Of a DNA stretch of 64,000 nt, positions 23,405-36,012 are shown one piece after another; position 1 is the stretch's first letter; each line of letters starts with the position of its first letter. This DNA is from Setoptus koraiensis. Taxonomy: Eukaryota > Arthropoda. The stretch spans positions 19,964,001 to 20,028,000 of the forward strand of contig CM106586.1 of assembly GCA_048013815.1 (NCBI GenBank). Reading direction: 5' to 3'. The notes beneath the pieces are model-generated. The model searched no databases and was not told the origin of the DNA. It saw only the letters and a list, made by a program, of their open reading frames with translations. The position numbers and the translations under genes are program-made.

Positions 23405-23720
23405 AACTATGTGGCAGCGATATGGAGACAATTTGACAATAATTACGATTATAATGATGAGTGTTTGTCGAAGACAATTTAATCAAACAAGGGGATAACA
23501 ACATGGATATTCTGCCGAGATCCATGTTTCTTCGACATAACAACCGATCTACAACCAACAAGTGTCTTCTGTGTACTGTGTCCTAAGATCATATGCGCCG
23601 CTTGTGAGTAGCTCTCGCTCGCTGTGTCTAAACTCAATTTTCTTTTTCGAAACAACAACAACAGCAACAACAAAAGTGAAGTACGCTAGCTCTTCTTCTT
23701 CAAAACATTCCTCGACGAAC

Positions 23721-23761
23721 GTTCGAAACTCTCAGCTGATCTAGCTGAGAGAGTTTCGAAC
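23721..23761. repeat. Inverted repeat (hairpin) near protease 5' end
   Basis: The 17-base left arm GTTCGAAACTCTCAGCT pairs with the right arm, which is the same sequence plus two extra bases, around a 5-base loop. It lies about 320 bases upstream of the protease ATG, probably in the promoter or 5' UTR. Confidence 0.8.
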
Positions 23762-24716
23762 AAGCTGCCACTACTTCTATAGCTACCACTGTAGTAGTAT
23801 AGTGAAAATATAGCCAGTTGCCGAGTCAGTCTGGCAGAAGAAGGCGCACATTGGAAAGGCATTCACACTACACACAAGGACCACTATTCTCTCTCTCTCT
23901 CTCGCTCTCTTGCTTGCAACAACCACCACACCAATCAAGCCACTACCACTTGTTGTTGCTGCTGCTGTTGTTGTTGCCGTTGTTGTTGCACTGGCACTGA
24001 GCCACAGCAATTCATTCGGCCATCCTGTCTGTTTGCCCATATGTCTGTCCGTCTGCCTACCTGTCTAAACAGTGTGCAGAGAGAGGGAGAGAGAACTCAC
24101 CGGCTTGCAAGTTAGTTAGCTTGCAAGCAGGACTACAAGTTACAACAACAGCAACAACAACAACAACGACAACAACGACGACGACGCCAGCCAGTGGCGG
24201 TAACGGTGCTATTTCTCAGCTCGACATCATATATTATTCGGATAGACTCGGCGAGACCTAGAGATGCCATTTCAGCATCCATCTAACACAAAAAGGAAGG
24301 AGAATAGGCGCTACATTTGAATTGAATTAGGTCAGCAGGCACCAAACTAACCGATATGAGTGGAACCAGAATTATGAAAGTTATTAAATTATCTCTGCGC
24401 TGTGGGCGACTATATGCGGCCACTTGTTGCGTAATCATTGGCGCCATCATAATCGATCGATGCAACCACGGCGGCAGCATCATCATTATCGTTGTGCACC
24501 ATAGTTGGCAATGTCAACCTTAGAGGGCGTCTAACCATTGCGCATCGAGTCGATTGTGACACAAGATGTTGGCCTTTTTTCAGTTTCATTTTGTGTCATC
24601 GTCTCGTTCAAGCCTATTTAGCACTTACTTATTGGGGTGTCTTGGCCGGCATGAGCCTAGCGCTCTCTTTTATACGAACTCTAAACTAATTATAATCATT
24701 AGAAGATATCGCAACG

Positions 24717-24824
24717 CTGATAGAACCGATAGAGTTGAAAGAGCTGATAGAGTTGATAGAGTCGAAAGAGCTGAAAGGGTCGATAGTGCCGAAAGAGCTG
24801 ACAGACTTGACAGAGCCGACAGGG
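24717..24824 (+). repeat. 9-nt minisatellite, 12 units
   Basis: Twelve imperfect units follow the pattern YTGAWAGAG. Because the unit is nine bases and avoids stops, all three plus-strand frames stay open across it. A donor-like GTAAGAAT begins seven bases after the last unit. Confidence 0.85.
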
Positions 24825-27318
24825 CAGAGGGTAAGAATCGATGAAAGCAGCAACGGCGACTATTTGTCTAGTAGGCTGCTGGGTATAATAGGTAAACATA
24901 CGATATAATTAGAGATCAGATGAGATCAAAGCAGATGAAACGAAAACAGATGAGACGGGATCACTCACTTGTTGTTGAACCGTCATCGTGTTTATCCTTT
25001 CATTTGTTCAAGTTTATAATCACAACAACTACAACTACTTTTTCTTTCGTCTCGCCATCTATGTGTCTGCTGATCTGTGTGCTGGCCGATTGTCTAATTA
25101 TTACTCTAATCAGAGTAGTGACAGAGACACAGCGAGAGAGAGAGCGAGAAAAGTATTATCAGTCATTGAGAATCATCGGTTTTGCAGCCTCTCTATCCTG
25201 TCTGTCTAATCCATCTGTTTCATCGGTGGACACACATAGATAGCGATGCTGATAGAAAGCAATGAACTGCTACTATTGTTGGTACTCTTGTTGCTATTAC
25301 TGTCTCTCACTTTCGAACTGACGATAATGATGATGCTCAGTCATTGGGTTTATCTGAAAACTCACCCAAGTGGCAACTCAGTTAGCTAATGGCAACTAAA
25401 CAAGGTGAGCTTGAATCAATGTTTCATACACACTCACAACAGTGGCAAAAGTTAGCCTTTTTAATTGCCAACAATAGACTTGTTCAGACACACAACTAGC
25501 CAGCAACAATAAAAAAAAGGAGCCAGTGAGAGTCCATTCGATCAGGCCAATTAAGCGAGTGATTTATTCGTCTAAATCATTTTCGAAAAGCAACATTGTC
25601 TCAGATGGCAGCCAGCAAAACCGATAAAGTTGAACGCAGCCAGACCAGTCCGGATGAGTAAGAGGGGTATAACCAGATAGTGCACTTTCACTCGTCATAT
25701 TTGTGTGTATTAACCCCATTGACTTGATATTTCACCACTAACTGCGGATCAAAGAGAAAGGTTTTTCCTGCATCACAAGCGACCATCCAGTGTGCATAAA
25801 AGCAAAAATGAGCAGCAACAACAAGCCGAAAATCCCAGAAATTTCAGATAAAATTTTACTGGTTGTAAACTGGAGTTTCGGTCAAGCGAATCCGGCCAAT
25901 CATCCAATCCGAGCGAATGCCACTTATTGACCGGACTGTCACATTGCAAAAATAGTGCGCCCAGGTTGGCGCAAGTGCAGCCCGAGAGACGCACTAGTTT
26001 CAGGTCACTACTCATGATGGCAGAATCATCATTTCGGGTCTCCTCTTGGGCAGCGAATTGCGCCAGCTCGTAATACAGTGCAAATGGACAAGTATCGTAC
26101 CGTCTGAGGTAGACGCCACGGCATTATGTTGGTGCAAAGGAGTGTCATTGAGAAAGAGGTTTACCTTGTTAGAATGAGTTCAACAAACACATATTGCTTG
26201 TTGTAGGTGTAGTTTTTGTTAGTGGTTGTTTGTTGCTCAAGATAGAAATGTCGGTATGTGGAAAGCTGTCGCTGGCGCTGTCGTTAGTGTTGTTGCTGGT
26301 GTTGTTGTTGTTGTTGTTGGAATCCTTCGGGGAGACCGTGAGTGCTCACACGGCGCTCTTTGTGTGCCACTATGTCTGCCACACAACAACAACAACCGAG
26401 ACAACAACAACAACAACAACAACAACGACATCAACGGCACGAAGAATTGCAACTTTTGATTATGTAGCTCACTCAGCGAAAATGTTATTGCTGCTAGCTG
26501 GCTGTCGGAGAAGCGGCCCGACCGGCTACTTTATTTGGTCAAGTTCCAGGCTCGCTGATGGCTGGCTGGCTGTGTGTAGTTGTTTAGTTGGGCGAGTGAG
26601 TAGTTTTATCGACGAGTGAAAGTAAAAGTGAGAGTTGCCAGAAAAGGCAGCCTGATCATGACGATGCCAGAAGCAAATGGTGATGTGGATGATGCCTGTC
26701 TCCTTGATGCCGGCAATAGTTCAACAGCTAAAGCGACAGCAACAGCAACAACGACGGCAACAACGACAGCAACAGCAACAACGACGGCAACAACGACAGC
26801 AACAACAATAATAACAGGTACTGGCGCTGCAGTTGGTGTGCAGCGCACCGCCGAGATGATTATGCAATAAAATGATAATTAGATATTTAGGCAGGCGAAT
26901 TCTTTATTTTGTAGATATCAGCTGCATGCGGCCGTGCATCGGGCTCGTCCAATGGCTGCCATGATCATGATCATATCTTCATAAGTGCAACAGGAATCGC
27001 GTCGGACAGGTAGCGAACACTGCGAGCAATAACGACACAAGTGCTATTCATCTAGCCGTGTGTGTGGAATCATGGCGATAATAATTCGCGTCGGATTTGA
27101 GATGCAGTGGCGGATTGTTGCCGCCATTGTTGATCTGTTTTGGTTCTAGTTCTGGTTTGTTCTCGTTGTTACTGATGGTGCTCGGTTTGCGTCTTGCGTC
27201 AGCTGCTGGCTGAATGGCATTAGCGGCTGGCGGCGAGGCTGCTTCGAGTGGAAACTTCATCGCAGCAGCGGCAGCTTCACTTGCTCGCCATCATCTGGCA
27301 GCATCGCTCGCTGAACTT

Positions 27319-27352
27319 CTCTCTTGGCTCGCCGAGAGACTCGCCAAGAGAG
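27319..27352. repeat. Inverted repeat
   Basis: The arms CTCTCTTGGC and GCCAAGAGAG (10 bases, perfect) flank a 14-base centre. An AGAGACCAAGCT-like direct repeat follows at 27354-27386. Confidence 0.7.
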
Positions 27353-28994
27353 AGGGACCAAGCTTAAGAGAGAGACCAAGCTGAAGAGAGGCTAAAAACT
27401 GCACCATTCAGCAACTGGTCGCCTAATGTCAGTCGGTGAGCAACTTTCACTGGCTGGCTGTACCGGCTCGCAACAACGCGGGCGATGCCGAGTCGATCGG
27501 TGCGCCATCAACCATCAAGTCATCGCCACTGACAAGGCAAGGGCAATAGGAACACCAATTTGGGCCACTCCGACAGCATACTTATTAGGAGAGACGGCGG
27601 CAGCAGCGCTAAGAACAAGGAAGCTGAATTTATGATCGTTGCACTCACACGATGGCGACGTTGGCAAGCTTGGCGCCGGCGCGTTGATCGTTGCCCATGC
27701 CCAGTGTCGGTGTTTATGCCAGCGCTGCCAGCCAGCTCATGCCGGCCAGGTGAGAGTTGGGGATATTTTTGTCCGGCGGAGTGTGTCAGATGAGTGGCCG
27801 AAAGAGTAAAAGTGAGCCACCACTGGTCAGACGCAACAGGCCACAAGCTATGCGCTGGCGAGCTGGCCAGCATCGGCGGCGGCGACGGCGGCGGCGGCAG
27901 CGGTCGTGCAGCGAGGCCAAACACAAAACAATCAACTTGTCAACAATCTATCTTAATAGTAGGTAAGGCAATATGTGTGTGAGCAGCACAATTCGAAAAG
28001 AGCCCGTAGCGCCGAGCGCCGAGATTGCAGCTGGCAGATAGGCGTGCGGAATGCATGATTATTATCATATTCGCCATGATGGAGCGAGCTATTCAATTTT
28101 CAACAGCAACAACAACAACAGCAACAACAGCAGCAACAGCAACAACAGCAACAACAGCCAAAACAACGCCGCCAACGACAACAGCAACCGAACAACAACA
28201 GAAACGGCCCGCTGAATGAATTATCCGATTGTCCGATGATTAGAGGAGGAAGTTAACTTTGGTTTGTTTGTGCGCAAGCGGCGGCAGTGGGCATCGACAA
28301 CGGAACAAACACTTTCTCCCTTTGTGAAGCACTTGCTCAGGTGAAAAGAAGCGAAAAGAAGCCAAAAGTCGCTAGGGAGACGCTAGCGAGAAACAACACA
28401 ACTCTCATGAATTTGTAAATTTTTTCAAGGAACACACACACTCGTATTGCCATTGTGTGCCGATGTGTTTATCTTTCCTCTCTCTTTCTATTCTTGTTTC
28501 AACATGTGATATTATTTCACAAATGTGTGTGTGTCCAGTCATTGTGATTGTGTGTTGCGTAAAAACACTTTCGAAGAAATGTCGGCCCAACTGGTATTAC
28601 GATATTCCATGCTTGATTGACTTGGCGCTAGAGAGAGATCTCCAGCTCCGAATCACAGCCACGACAGCCTGTCGCGGCAGGCTGGCGTGGCCAGTGGCAG
28701 CTCACGCATAGCTCGGCCACGGCTCAGGTACGGCTTGCCAGAAGCGCAAAGAACAATTCTCTGTGCTCAACTCTTTGTATTCGGTCATCACTGTTACAAA
28801 GAGCAGCGACAGCTCATAGATTGCCACTCCTGATTACATCATCAATCGAAACTGAGCCATGCCGTATATTAGTTAAGATCTAAGTTGGGAGTTGTTAGGC
28901 TAAAACAAGACATTATGACATCATGACGACTAAAAATACCGGCTCGCACACTGGCTGCGCCGCGCTGGCTTGCGAGCAGAGCCAGAGCCAGCGC

Positions 28995-29028
<34 letters not shown>

Positions 29029-29160
29029 TAGCCCTCAAGACTCTCGAGTCGAGAGCCCGAGACGGCGCATGCCAGCCAGCGATCAGCCGCGCGGCGCTAG
29101 CGACGATAATCGAAAATAACACACACACACACACACACACAGCTAACTACGATTAGAGCC

Positions 29161-29200
29161 CGGCTTGCGATGTTCATTCATCAATGAACATCGCTCGCCG
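29161..29200. repeat. 18-base-arm hairpin with 4-base loop
   Basis: The two 18-base arms pair at 16 of 18 positions, with one symmetric 2-base mismatch, around the loop CATC. The core arm is GCGATGTTCATT. Confidence 0.8.
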
Positions 29201-30995
29201 AGCTTCGAATTGCAACAGGTGTGATTTTGTCTCTGGGCCTGCGCCTGGCTTCGGTGCTGGCTCGGTCGCTAGCTTGCCATCCTCTTGCGGCTGTCTTCCT
29301 CAAACATGTCGTTTTTTGTTGCCGTTTCGCTATCGTCACTAGTGGCTGGCGTACTATCGTCGACGTCGCCGCTGCCGCCGCCGCCGCTGCTATTGCCCAT
29401 GTCCTGCACTAAACGTCCAAACATGTCTGATGAAACTAGATAATAACTCTGCGCTCTCCACTGCTGCTCGGTCGCTCGTCGGGCAATGGTTGTCGCATGC
29501 CAATGCGCATACAAATACTATCGCATTTTGCGTCGGCATTCTATAATTTATATGACCAAATGTATCCTATCTCCGCCAGCGAAAGTAACTGCTAGTAACT
29601 GCCGCCTGCCAATCGGCCAGCCCGCCAGCCGGCGAGCCAGCCAACACCATTGATCATTTCAATGAGCCTCTGGCAAAGTCTTTGTCGCCATATTAGCAGT
29701 CTGTGTTGTTCGTATGCGGCATTGGCCCATACCAAGACCATGACTGCTTCACCCCGACACGATCATAAACGAATCATCATCGGGCTACTGTGTGTGTGTG
29801 TGTGTTTGCCCATAATGTCGAAGATATACTTGCAATGAGATTGCCAGTAGTTAGTAGGTGCACTGTTTGCTAACTGTTGAACGACCGGCAACAATTGATA
29901 ATTTAATTGTTTGTGTGTCGTCGTCGTCGCTTGATGTCGCTCGCTAGACGCCATAATGCCTATTGACGCAATGCATACACACATATTGCACACACATGTA
30001 AACTTCAGAAGAAGCCCCAAGGATAACGGCGCAACACAATTCCAATACAATACGATGACTGTTATACAATAATACTCTACTGTAATAATGGCCGCTTCAA
30101 GCCAGCGATCAGAGATTATCAACGAAAACACCGAAGCTCATTACAAAAACTCGGCACATTTGTCTGGCTGCCGTATGCCGTATGATTGAGTCATCACATT
30201 GGGCCGCTCATTACGTTATATTGCCTGGTCCACTAATGGCCATACTAACAAGTTTTGTGCTAACTTGTAGTATAGTAACGTTATTATGCTAACAAGTTGC
30301 TCATTATCATCATTGTTGGCGCTAACAAAACGCTGGCTCTCTATTATTACCTATTATTGCCATGCTCACAAGCTAATTATTAATTGTGTTGCATTTGCAG
30401 CCATTGTCTGTAGCATAGTCTGTCACATGTGTGTAGATGATTTCCGTCGTTGATTCATTTCGACTCATTCACAGCCGGAAGCATGACCGTGTACCGTCTG
30501 ACCACAGCCAATTGAGCACGGCCACCGGCTCACAAGTTGCGACCATATGCAAATAATCATGTTAGGCCGACGACAAAGACGACGACCAAGACGACGACGA
30601 CGACGACAAACATTAGGCTGAAATTGCGAGGTGTCATAAGTAAGCGTAATAGCACACGGTAATAATTATAACCGTCGCCTATCAATAACAGTCAACCAGT
30701 TGCCACAACCAGAAACACAACCGGCCAAGGCAATAACTGCATTTTGCATGCCATGGATGACATGAGAACACAATGGCAAGCTGGTCTACATACATGTAGA
30801 TAGTGTAGCGCAATGCGGAAGACTACAATCTAGAATATATCAATTATCAATATTCACCACCGCAACCACCGCTGTTGTCATTATCACAGAGCAAATCTCG
30901 CCGCGGTGCCCATTTAATTGTGCATGCATAATCAAAATAATAGCGACAAAAAAACACAATTATTCACATATACACAATAATTCAAGTGTAACTCC

Positions 30996-31051
30996 CTCAG
31001 AGTATCGTTCATTGCATAGAATGCCTACAATGCAATGAACGATACTCTGAG
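30996..31051. repeat. Perfect 22-bp hairpin, candidate small-RNA precursor
   Basis: The left arm 30996-31017 and right arm 31030-31051 are exact reverse complements (22 of 22), separated by a 12-base loop. The size is close to a miniature microRNA precursor, although perfect pairing is more typical of hairpin siRNA loci or recent inverted duplications. I recognise no known microRNA seed. Confidence 0.6.
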
Positions 31052-32638
31052 AGATCGGATAATTGTCACACTTTTATTTTTACTTTCTACAGCTTAGGAA
31101 GGAGCCATGCAAGGAGCAGTCCGGGAGATTGTGTTTCAACAACGCCGTTGTGGCCATTACATGAGCTACTTACATGACTTGCACTCATAAACAACAAAAA
31201 AATGGTTCAAGCTTTTGCGTCTGACAACACCATTAGGTCCGTTGCACCGTATTTCCGTCGTCGCAACTGTCGTCACTGGCGACCAATTCATCGCCATTCA
31301 TTACCAACTACCGCCTAATGTCACCTTGTCCGCCATCATCTGTTTGTAAATATTGATTTGCTACCGACAGTTACAGCTACTGACACCGACTTGTGTGTGT
31401 CTGTCGTCGTGTAACTGTGACAGATTACATCGTGACAGCACGAAAGTAACCATTAAAGTGATACAACGTTACATTCATTGCCTGTTGCAAATGAACGGCA
31501 TTGTATTTTGTGATATGTGTAACAGATAACGAGGGCCAGAGAAAATTACTTTTGCGCACAATACAAATCGAAGGTTCGACACAGCTCGTTTGAGGCAAAT
31601 AATTGCGTGTGTCGCTGCTACTAACAAGCCAAAACAGCTTGTTGTTTTGGCCGAAACACACAAAACACAGTCAAGATTGTTGACTCGAGAATCGCACTTG
31701 TTAAACGGTGATAATATCCGCAAATTGGGTGCACATCGGCCTTGAATGTTGTCACAAGGTGCACTATGGTTAGACGCATCGTTTCTTCATATTTCTTCGT
31801 TCACCTGTAAATCGAGCACAATCTGATTCGCTTTCAATGTCGAGGCGTTGTGTTTGGTTTGCGGCTCGGATTGATTCAGTCGCTGCGAGCCTGACGGTGT
31901 GAGGTGCAACTCGACAATGATAGGCTCACTCACAACTGACAACAGTAACAATTGACAGGTTAAACAGGTGAAAAGTGTTGAACGAACGGCGCGATATTTG
32001 TCTATAATACAACATGTAATTGCGACCATAATATACTACATTATACATCCATCAATGACAGCGCATTAATGAGCTTGTTATCTAAACAAACATTGGCCAC
32101 ACTTGATACGTTATACGTTTACCTGTCTGATGTAATAGTGTCAGTGGCGCAACAACAATAGTGATGATACCAATGGCTTGCTGGCTTGTTGCATTATCGC
32201 ATGAACGCATAGACGACACACATGGGCACAAAATAAAATGTGTTTGCGCACACACACACACACACGAACGCTGCGTTCTTCTTCTCTTTCACACGGTGTC
32301 TGCGAACATGCGATAATGCGAACAAGCGAATGAGCAAAGAGCGAAAATACGAAAACATGCCAACATACGAACTAGCAATGATGCTAAAATGCGAACGTGA
32401 TCGTCGATGGCGACACGAAGATTTACTATATATGCGCATCTATACCTATTTCTAACAGCATGAATGGGTGAACAAGAGCAACGTTACTGACATTAGTTAA
32501 TATTGTAGTTGCAGTAGGAATATATTGGAATTAGAAGCATTAAGCAGCGGATTTGTTGTGTGCGTACGAGAGAGAGAGAGAGAGAGATTTGTTGTTGTTG
32601 TTGTCGTTGCTGTTGTCCGCCCGCGATCGGCTTTCATC

Positions 32639-33547
32639 ATGAATCACAACAATCACGATCACAAGCTTAAGCAACAGCAACAAGAGAAGCCACCCCAACC
32701 CCAACCACCGCCACCACCGCCGGCACTACCACCACTACCACCACTACCGCCACTACCGCATCAGGCCGATGCAATAATGGAGCACGCCAAGAAGTTATGG
32801 TGGCGGCGCCTCAACCTGAGCCGGTCCAAGCTCAAGGCCTCGGCCAGGGCCTCCGCCCTGCTGTCCGGTTTCGCCATGGTAATTATCTTTATCTATTTAT
32901 ATTTCATCAGCATGGATATATCATTATGTCAAGGCCACCGCTGTCTAATTCGCTGTCTAATTCGCTGTCTAATGTCTCTCCCAATGTCCCATGTCCCATA
33001 ACTCATGCCGTCCAACTCCAAAACTCAGGTGGCCATGGTCGAGGTTCAGCTGAGCACCGATTCAGAGGTGCCCACCTGGTTGTTGGTGTCCTTTGTTTTG
33101 TGCACCACCTTCTTGATTGCCGTCCACATGCTGGCCCTAATGATTGCCACCTGTATATTGCCACATATTGAATCTGTGGCCATCATGCCCGGAACAAGCG
33201 AATTCTCAACGGACGACGGATCACATGACAGAATGAAAAAATACATTGAATTATCATGGTTTTTTAGTACCGTCATAGGAATATTTTTGTTCCTTGTAGA
33301 AATAGATCTTATATGTTGGGTTAAATTCTGGAACTATGGCGATAAATCGGGCACAAATGTCGGCCGTAATGCCTCTATAGCTGTCACATTAGTATTGATT
33401 CCGATTTTCATCGCATTTATATTTTTTGCAGTACAATTTTACAGGAACCTAGTATCTCATCAATTTGAAAAATCCGAGCGCGAAATACACGAGCTAGATA
33501 CGCTAATAAATCAGCTCAATTCTGACGAGACGGCCTCAGTGACATAA
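32639..33547 (+). CDS. Orai: Orai store-operated calcium channel
   Basis: Orai is the pore subunit of the CRAC channel in the plasma membrane, opened by STIM when ER calcium falls. The exons are 32639-32878 and 33029-33547 (ATG/GTAATT to CTCAG/GTGGCC), giving 252 residues. The intron splits transmembrane helix 1. Residues 57-90 are almost identical to human Orai1 (LNLSRSKLKASARASALLSG...). The selectivity-filter glutamate is Glu85 in VAMVEVQL (human Glu106), and the gating arginine Arg70 corresponds to human Arg91. Three more helices follow, and the C-terminal coiled coil FYRNLVSHQFEKSEREIHEL is the STIM-binding helix. The N-terminus carries a Gln/Pro-rich run (residues 11-40, PPLPPLPPLP), as in mammalian Orai1 but of independent origin. 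The gene is followed by AATAAA near 33734. Confidence 0.96.
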
Positions 33548-33937
33548 AAACAAATTAGGCAAATAATTGTTTCCTCCAATCTCGCATATTGTTATCATCT
33601 AATGTATCCGATAATGTAATTGAGAACATAAGAACACTGTTGAATTGTAGGCATTTTTATATATTTATTTTTATTATCATTCTTATGTCCTATTGTTCTT
33701 TCTCGGCTTTATCTGAATATTATACACCTCTGTAATAAAACATGCACTTAATCCACTAGATATAGTAGACCAATTGGTGTTGCTGCAACTTCCTTAATTA
33801 ACAATTCACTTTTCAACACACAAAAACAACAACAATATCAAACGATCAAATTCCATTTGATGCGCGATTAACAATTACTCTTCGAGTATAGGAACTACTT
33901 GTTCCAAACAAGTGTTAACTTCAACATACTACATAAC

Positions 33938-35350
33938 CTAAATCGGTAACTCGAAGTTCACCTCAACATCTGCTGCCTTGGCCAAACTAACTATCTGAGA
34001 TACTCTAACTGCAAGCTTTGCCGCATCGTCAAGATTGTCACGGGCATGAATTCTCATATTGCTGGCATGAATCAATGCTTGGGCGTCTTCAACTCTTGTA
34101 CCTTGTAATCTGACTATGATGGGTGTCTTTAGTTTTAATGTCTCGGCAGCGCTTATAATACCTTCTGCGATTACGTCACATCTCATTATACCACCAAATA
34201 TATTAACCAATATGGCTTGCACTTTAGGGTCACTAGAAATAATTCTAAAAGCCTCTGTTACCTGTTTAGCCGTTGCGCCACCTCCAACATCGAGAAAGTT
34301 AGCCGGGTTACCACCGTGAAGTTTTATTATGTCCATAGTGGCCATAGCTAATCCAGCCCCATTGACTAAACAACCTATATCGCCATCGAGGGCAATATAG
34401 TTAAGATTACTCTCGTTAGCTTGACATTCTCTAGGATCAGATTGAGACCAATCACGAGTACTAAATAGGTCCTTGTGGCGAAAGAAGGCATTATCATCGA
34501 ATCTACATTTGGCATCCAGGCAAAGAACTTTAAAGGAAATATTTGGCTAGTTAGATTTAATTACACGACGATCTATATTTTGGGAATGAATGAGCCACTC
34601 ATAATACTCACCCTTTCCTGACATCTCTTCAACAAAAGGATTGATCTCAACCATCGATGCGTCCTTATTAATAAAAACATTGTAAAGTTTAGTGATCATC
34701 TCAGCGGCTTCATCAATAGATGTTTCAGAAAATCCAAGCTTTTCTGCAACTCTTCTTGCCTGTTCCGGTAGGACACCCTTCACTATATCGATGGGTTCAG
34801 TAATTATTGCCTCAGGATTCTCTGCAGCTATTTCCTCAATATTAACACCACCCATAGAACTTGCCAACATAACGGGCCCGCCAAAAGACCTTTCCATCAT
34901 AATTGCGAAGTAAAACTCCTTCCTAGGGTACAATCGTTCAACTATCATAACTTCATTGCATATTACTCCCTTTTCTCCTGTTTGTTTTGTAATAAGCCTG
35001 CTGCCCAACATCTGACCAGCTAGTTTAGCTACCTCGCTCTCACTGAAGGCAATCCTAACTCCACCTTTGAGGCCACTATCGAAATGACCGCGACCTCTGC
35101 CACCGGCTAATACTTGAGCTTTGACGACAAAATCTTTGGATTCGAGAGTCTTCACCAAACGAGCTGCTTCTTCACTTGTTTTGGCTACACGGAAGTTTGG
35201 AACTTGTACTCCATTCTCCTGAAGTAGTTTCATCGATACATGCTCATGAACATTGAGATCCCTTTTGGGAGCGGCAGGGGTCAAGGCTCCTTTGGCTGAT
35301 CTGGTAAGCTGAATGAGCCTACATGTTTTCCTCCCCAGTATGCTGGCCAT
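33938..35350 (-). CDS. SUCLA2: Succinyl-CoA ligase, ADP-forming, beta subunit
   Basis: SUCLA2 is a mitochondrial TCA-cycle enzyme that converts succinyl-CoA and ADP to succinate, CoA and ATP together with the alpha subunit SUCLG1. The exons are 35350-34612 and 34527-33938 (AAAGG/GTGAGT to TAAAG/TTCTTT), giving 442 residues (human 463). The first ~30 residues ([20 protein letters not shown]) look like a mitochondrial presequence. The ATP-grasp fold follows: [25 protein letters not shown], then [19 protein letters not shown] and [15 protein letters not shown]. The C-terminal CoA-ligase part has [24 protein letters not shown] and [11 protein letters not shown], and it ends NFELPI, as in SUCLA2 rather than the GTP-specific SUCLG2. 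It converges with Orai, leaving about 390 bases between the two stop codons. Confidence 0.95.
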
Positions 35351-36012
35351 GATTATAAATTGGTCGGGGTGATGAGCTAAATATAGATTTATTAATAATG
35401 ACAATAATACTAACAACAATGATATTTTTCTCAATATATTAAGTACGTTGTTTGACTTTAAACGAGAGCACAGTCTAATATCAAGCCCGCAACAATAACG
35501 TAATCCAATGGTTATGCACACTGAAAAAATTTAGTTATGAGAATTGTGCTCTCTCCACCAGTTTACTAGACAGCAACAATCTTGCTTGTAATTACATCGT
35601 GCGTCTGACATGATGCGTGATTGTGGTAACAATACCGGGTGTAAAATAAGTTCTAAAAATTCTCTGTGCGATTTTTTTCCACAGACAAACCTACATTTGT
35701 TTCTGTTCTTGTTGGGTGCATTTCTTTGTGCGTTGCCCACAAGGACGCGTACAATTTATCCTGTAGATTTAGATTGGAGTAAGTTCTGCACATTCGACAC
35801 TTAGGCACAGTTTATTGCGTGTGCACAGAATATTTTACGAAGTTATAGTTCACCCAGTACTGGCCTTACTGCCTGACAGTGGTAAGAAATAATCGTGTAC
35901 TGAATGGATTGCACCTAAAATTTAAGTTATAAATATTATTATTATAAATTAATGTTTTCTAATATTACGCAATATTATTATACTGATTGATTGAACATTT
36001 ACATAACAGAAA
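35351..36012. other. Divergent intergenic region
   Basis: Presumed shared promoter space of SUCLA2 and the THAP gene. Short frames on both strands (35531-35740, 35610-35804) overlap one another and show no domain. Confidence 0.45.

Larger units (their letters stand above)
23405..32638. other. 9.2-kb repeat-rich region without a supportable gene
   Basis: This lies between the divergently transcribed protease and Orai genes. It holds many CAA/CAG and TTG runs (for example 24140-24185, 26385-26425, 26735-26815, 28100-28205), CGACGA runs (28993-29027, 30590-30610), TG/CA dinucleotide tracts, a 9-nt minisatellite (24717-24824) and four hairpins (23721, 27319, 29161, 30996). GC content is visibly higher from 26.5 to 30 kb than in the gene-rich parts. 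All frames over 60 codons are simple-sequence translations or overlapping antisense pairs. It probably contains promoters, enhancers and perhaps untranslated exons. Confidence 0.45.

Noticed and set aside
24566-24844. 92-codon Arg/Asp-rich frame as a gene
   Set aside because: It consists mostly of the 9-nt minisatellite, which is open in all three frames; kept only as a repeat observation.
26194-26870. Overlapping long frames on both strands (poly-Val, poly-Thr, poly-Leu)
   Set aside because: They are translations of CAA/CAG and TTG/CTG runs.
32525-33171. Alternative frames around the Orai start, including a 124-codon frame
   Set aside because: They read through the Orai intron; the spliced form restores the highly conserved first helix and filter.
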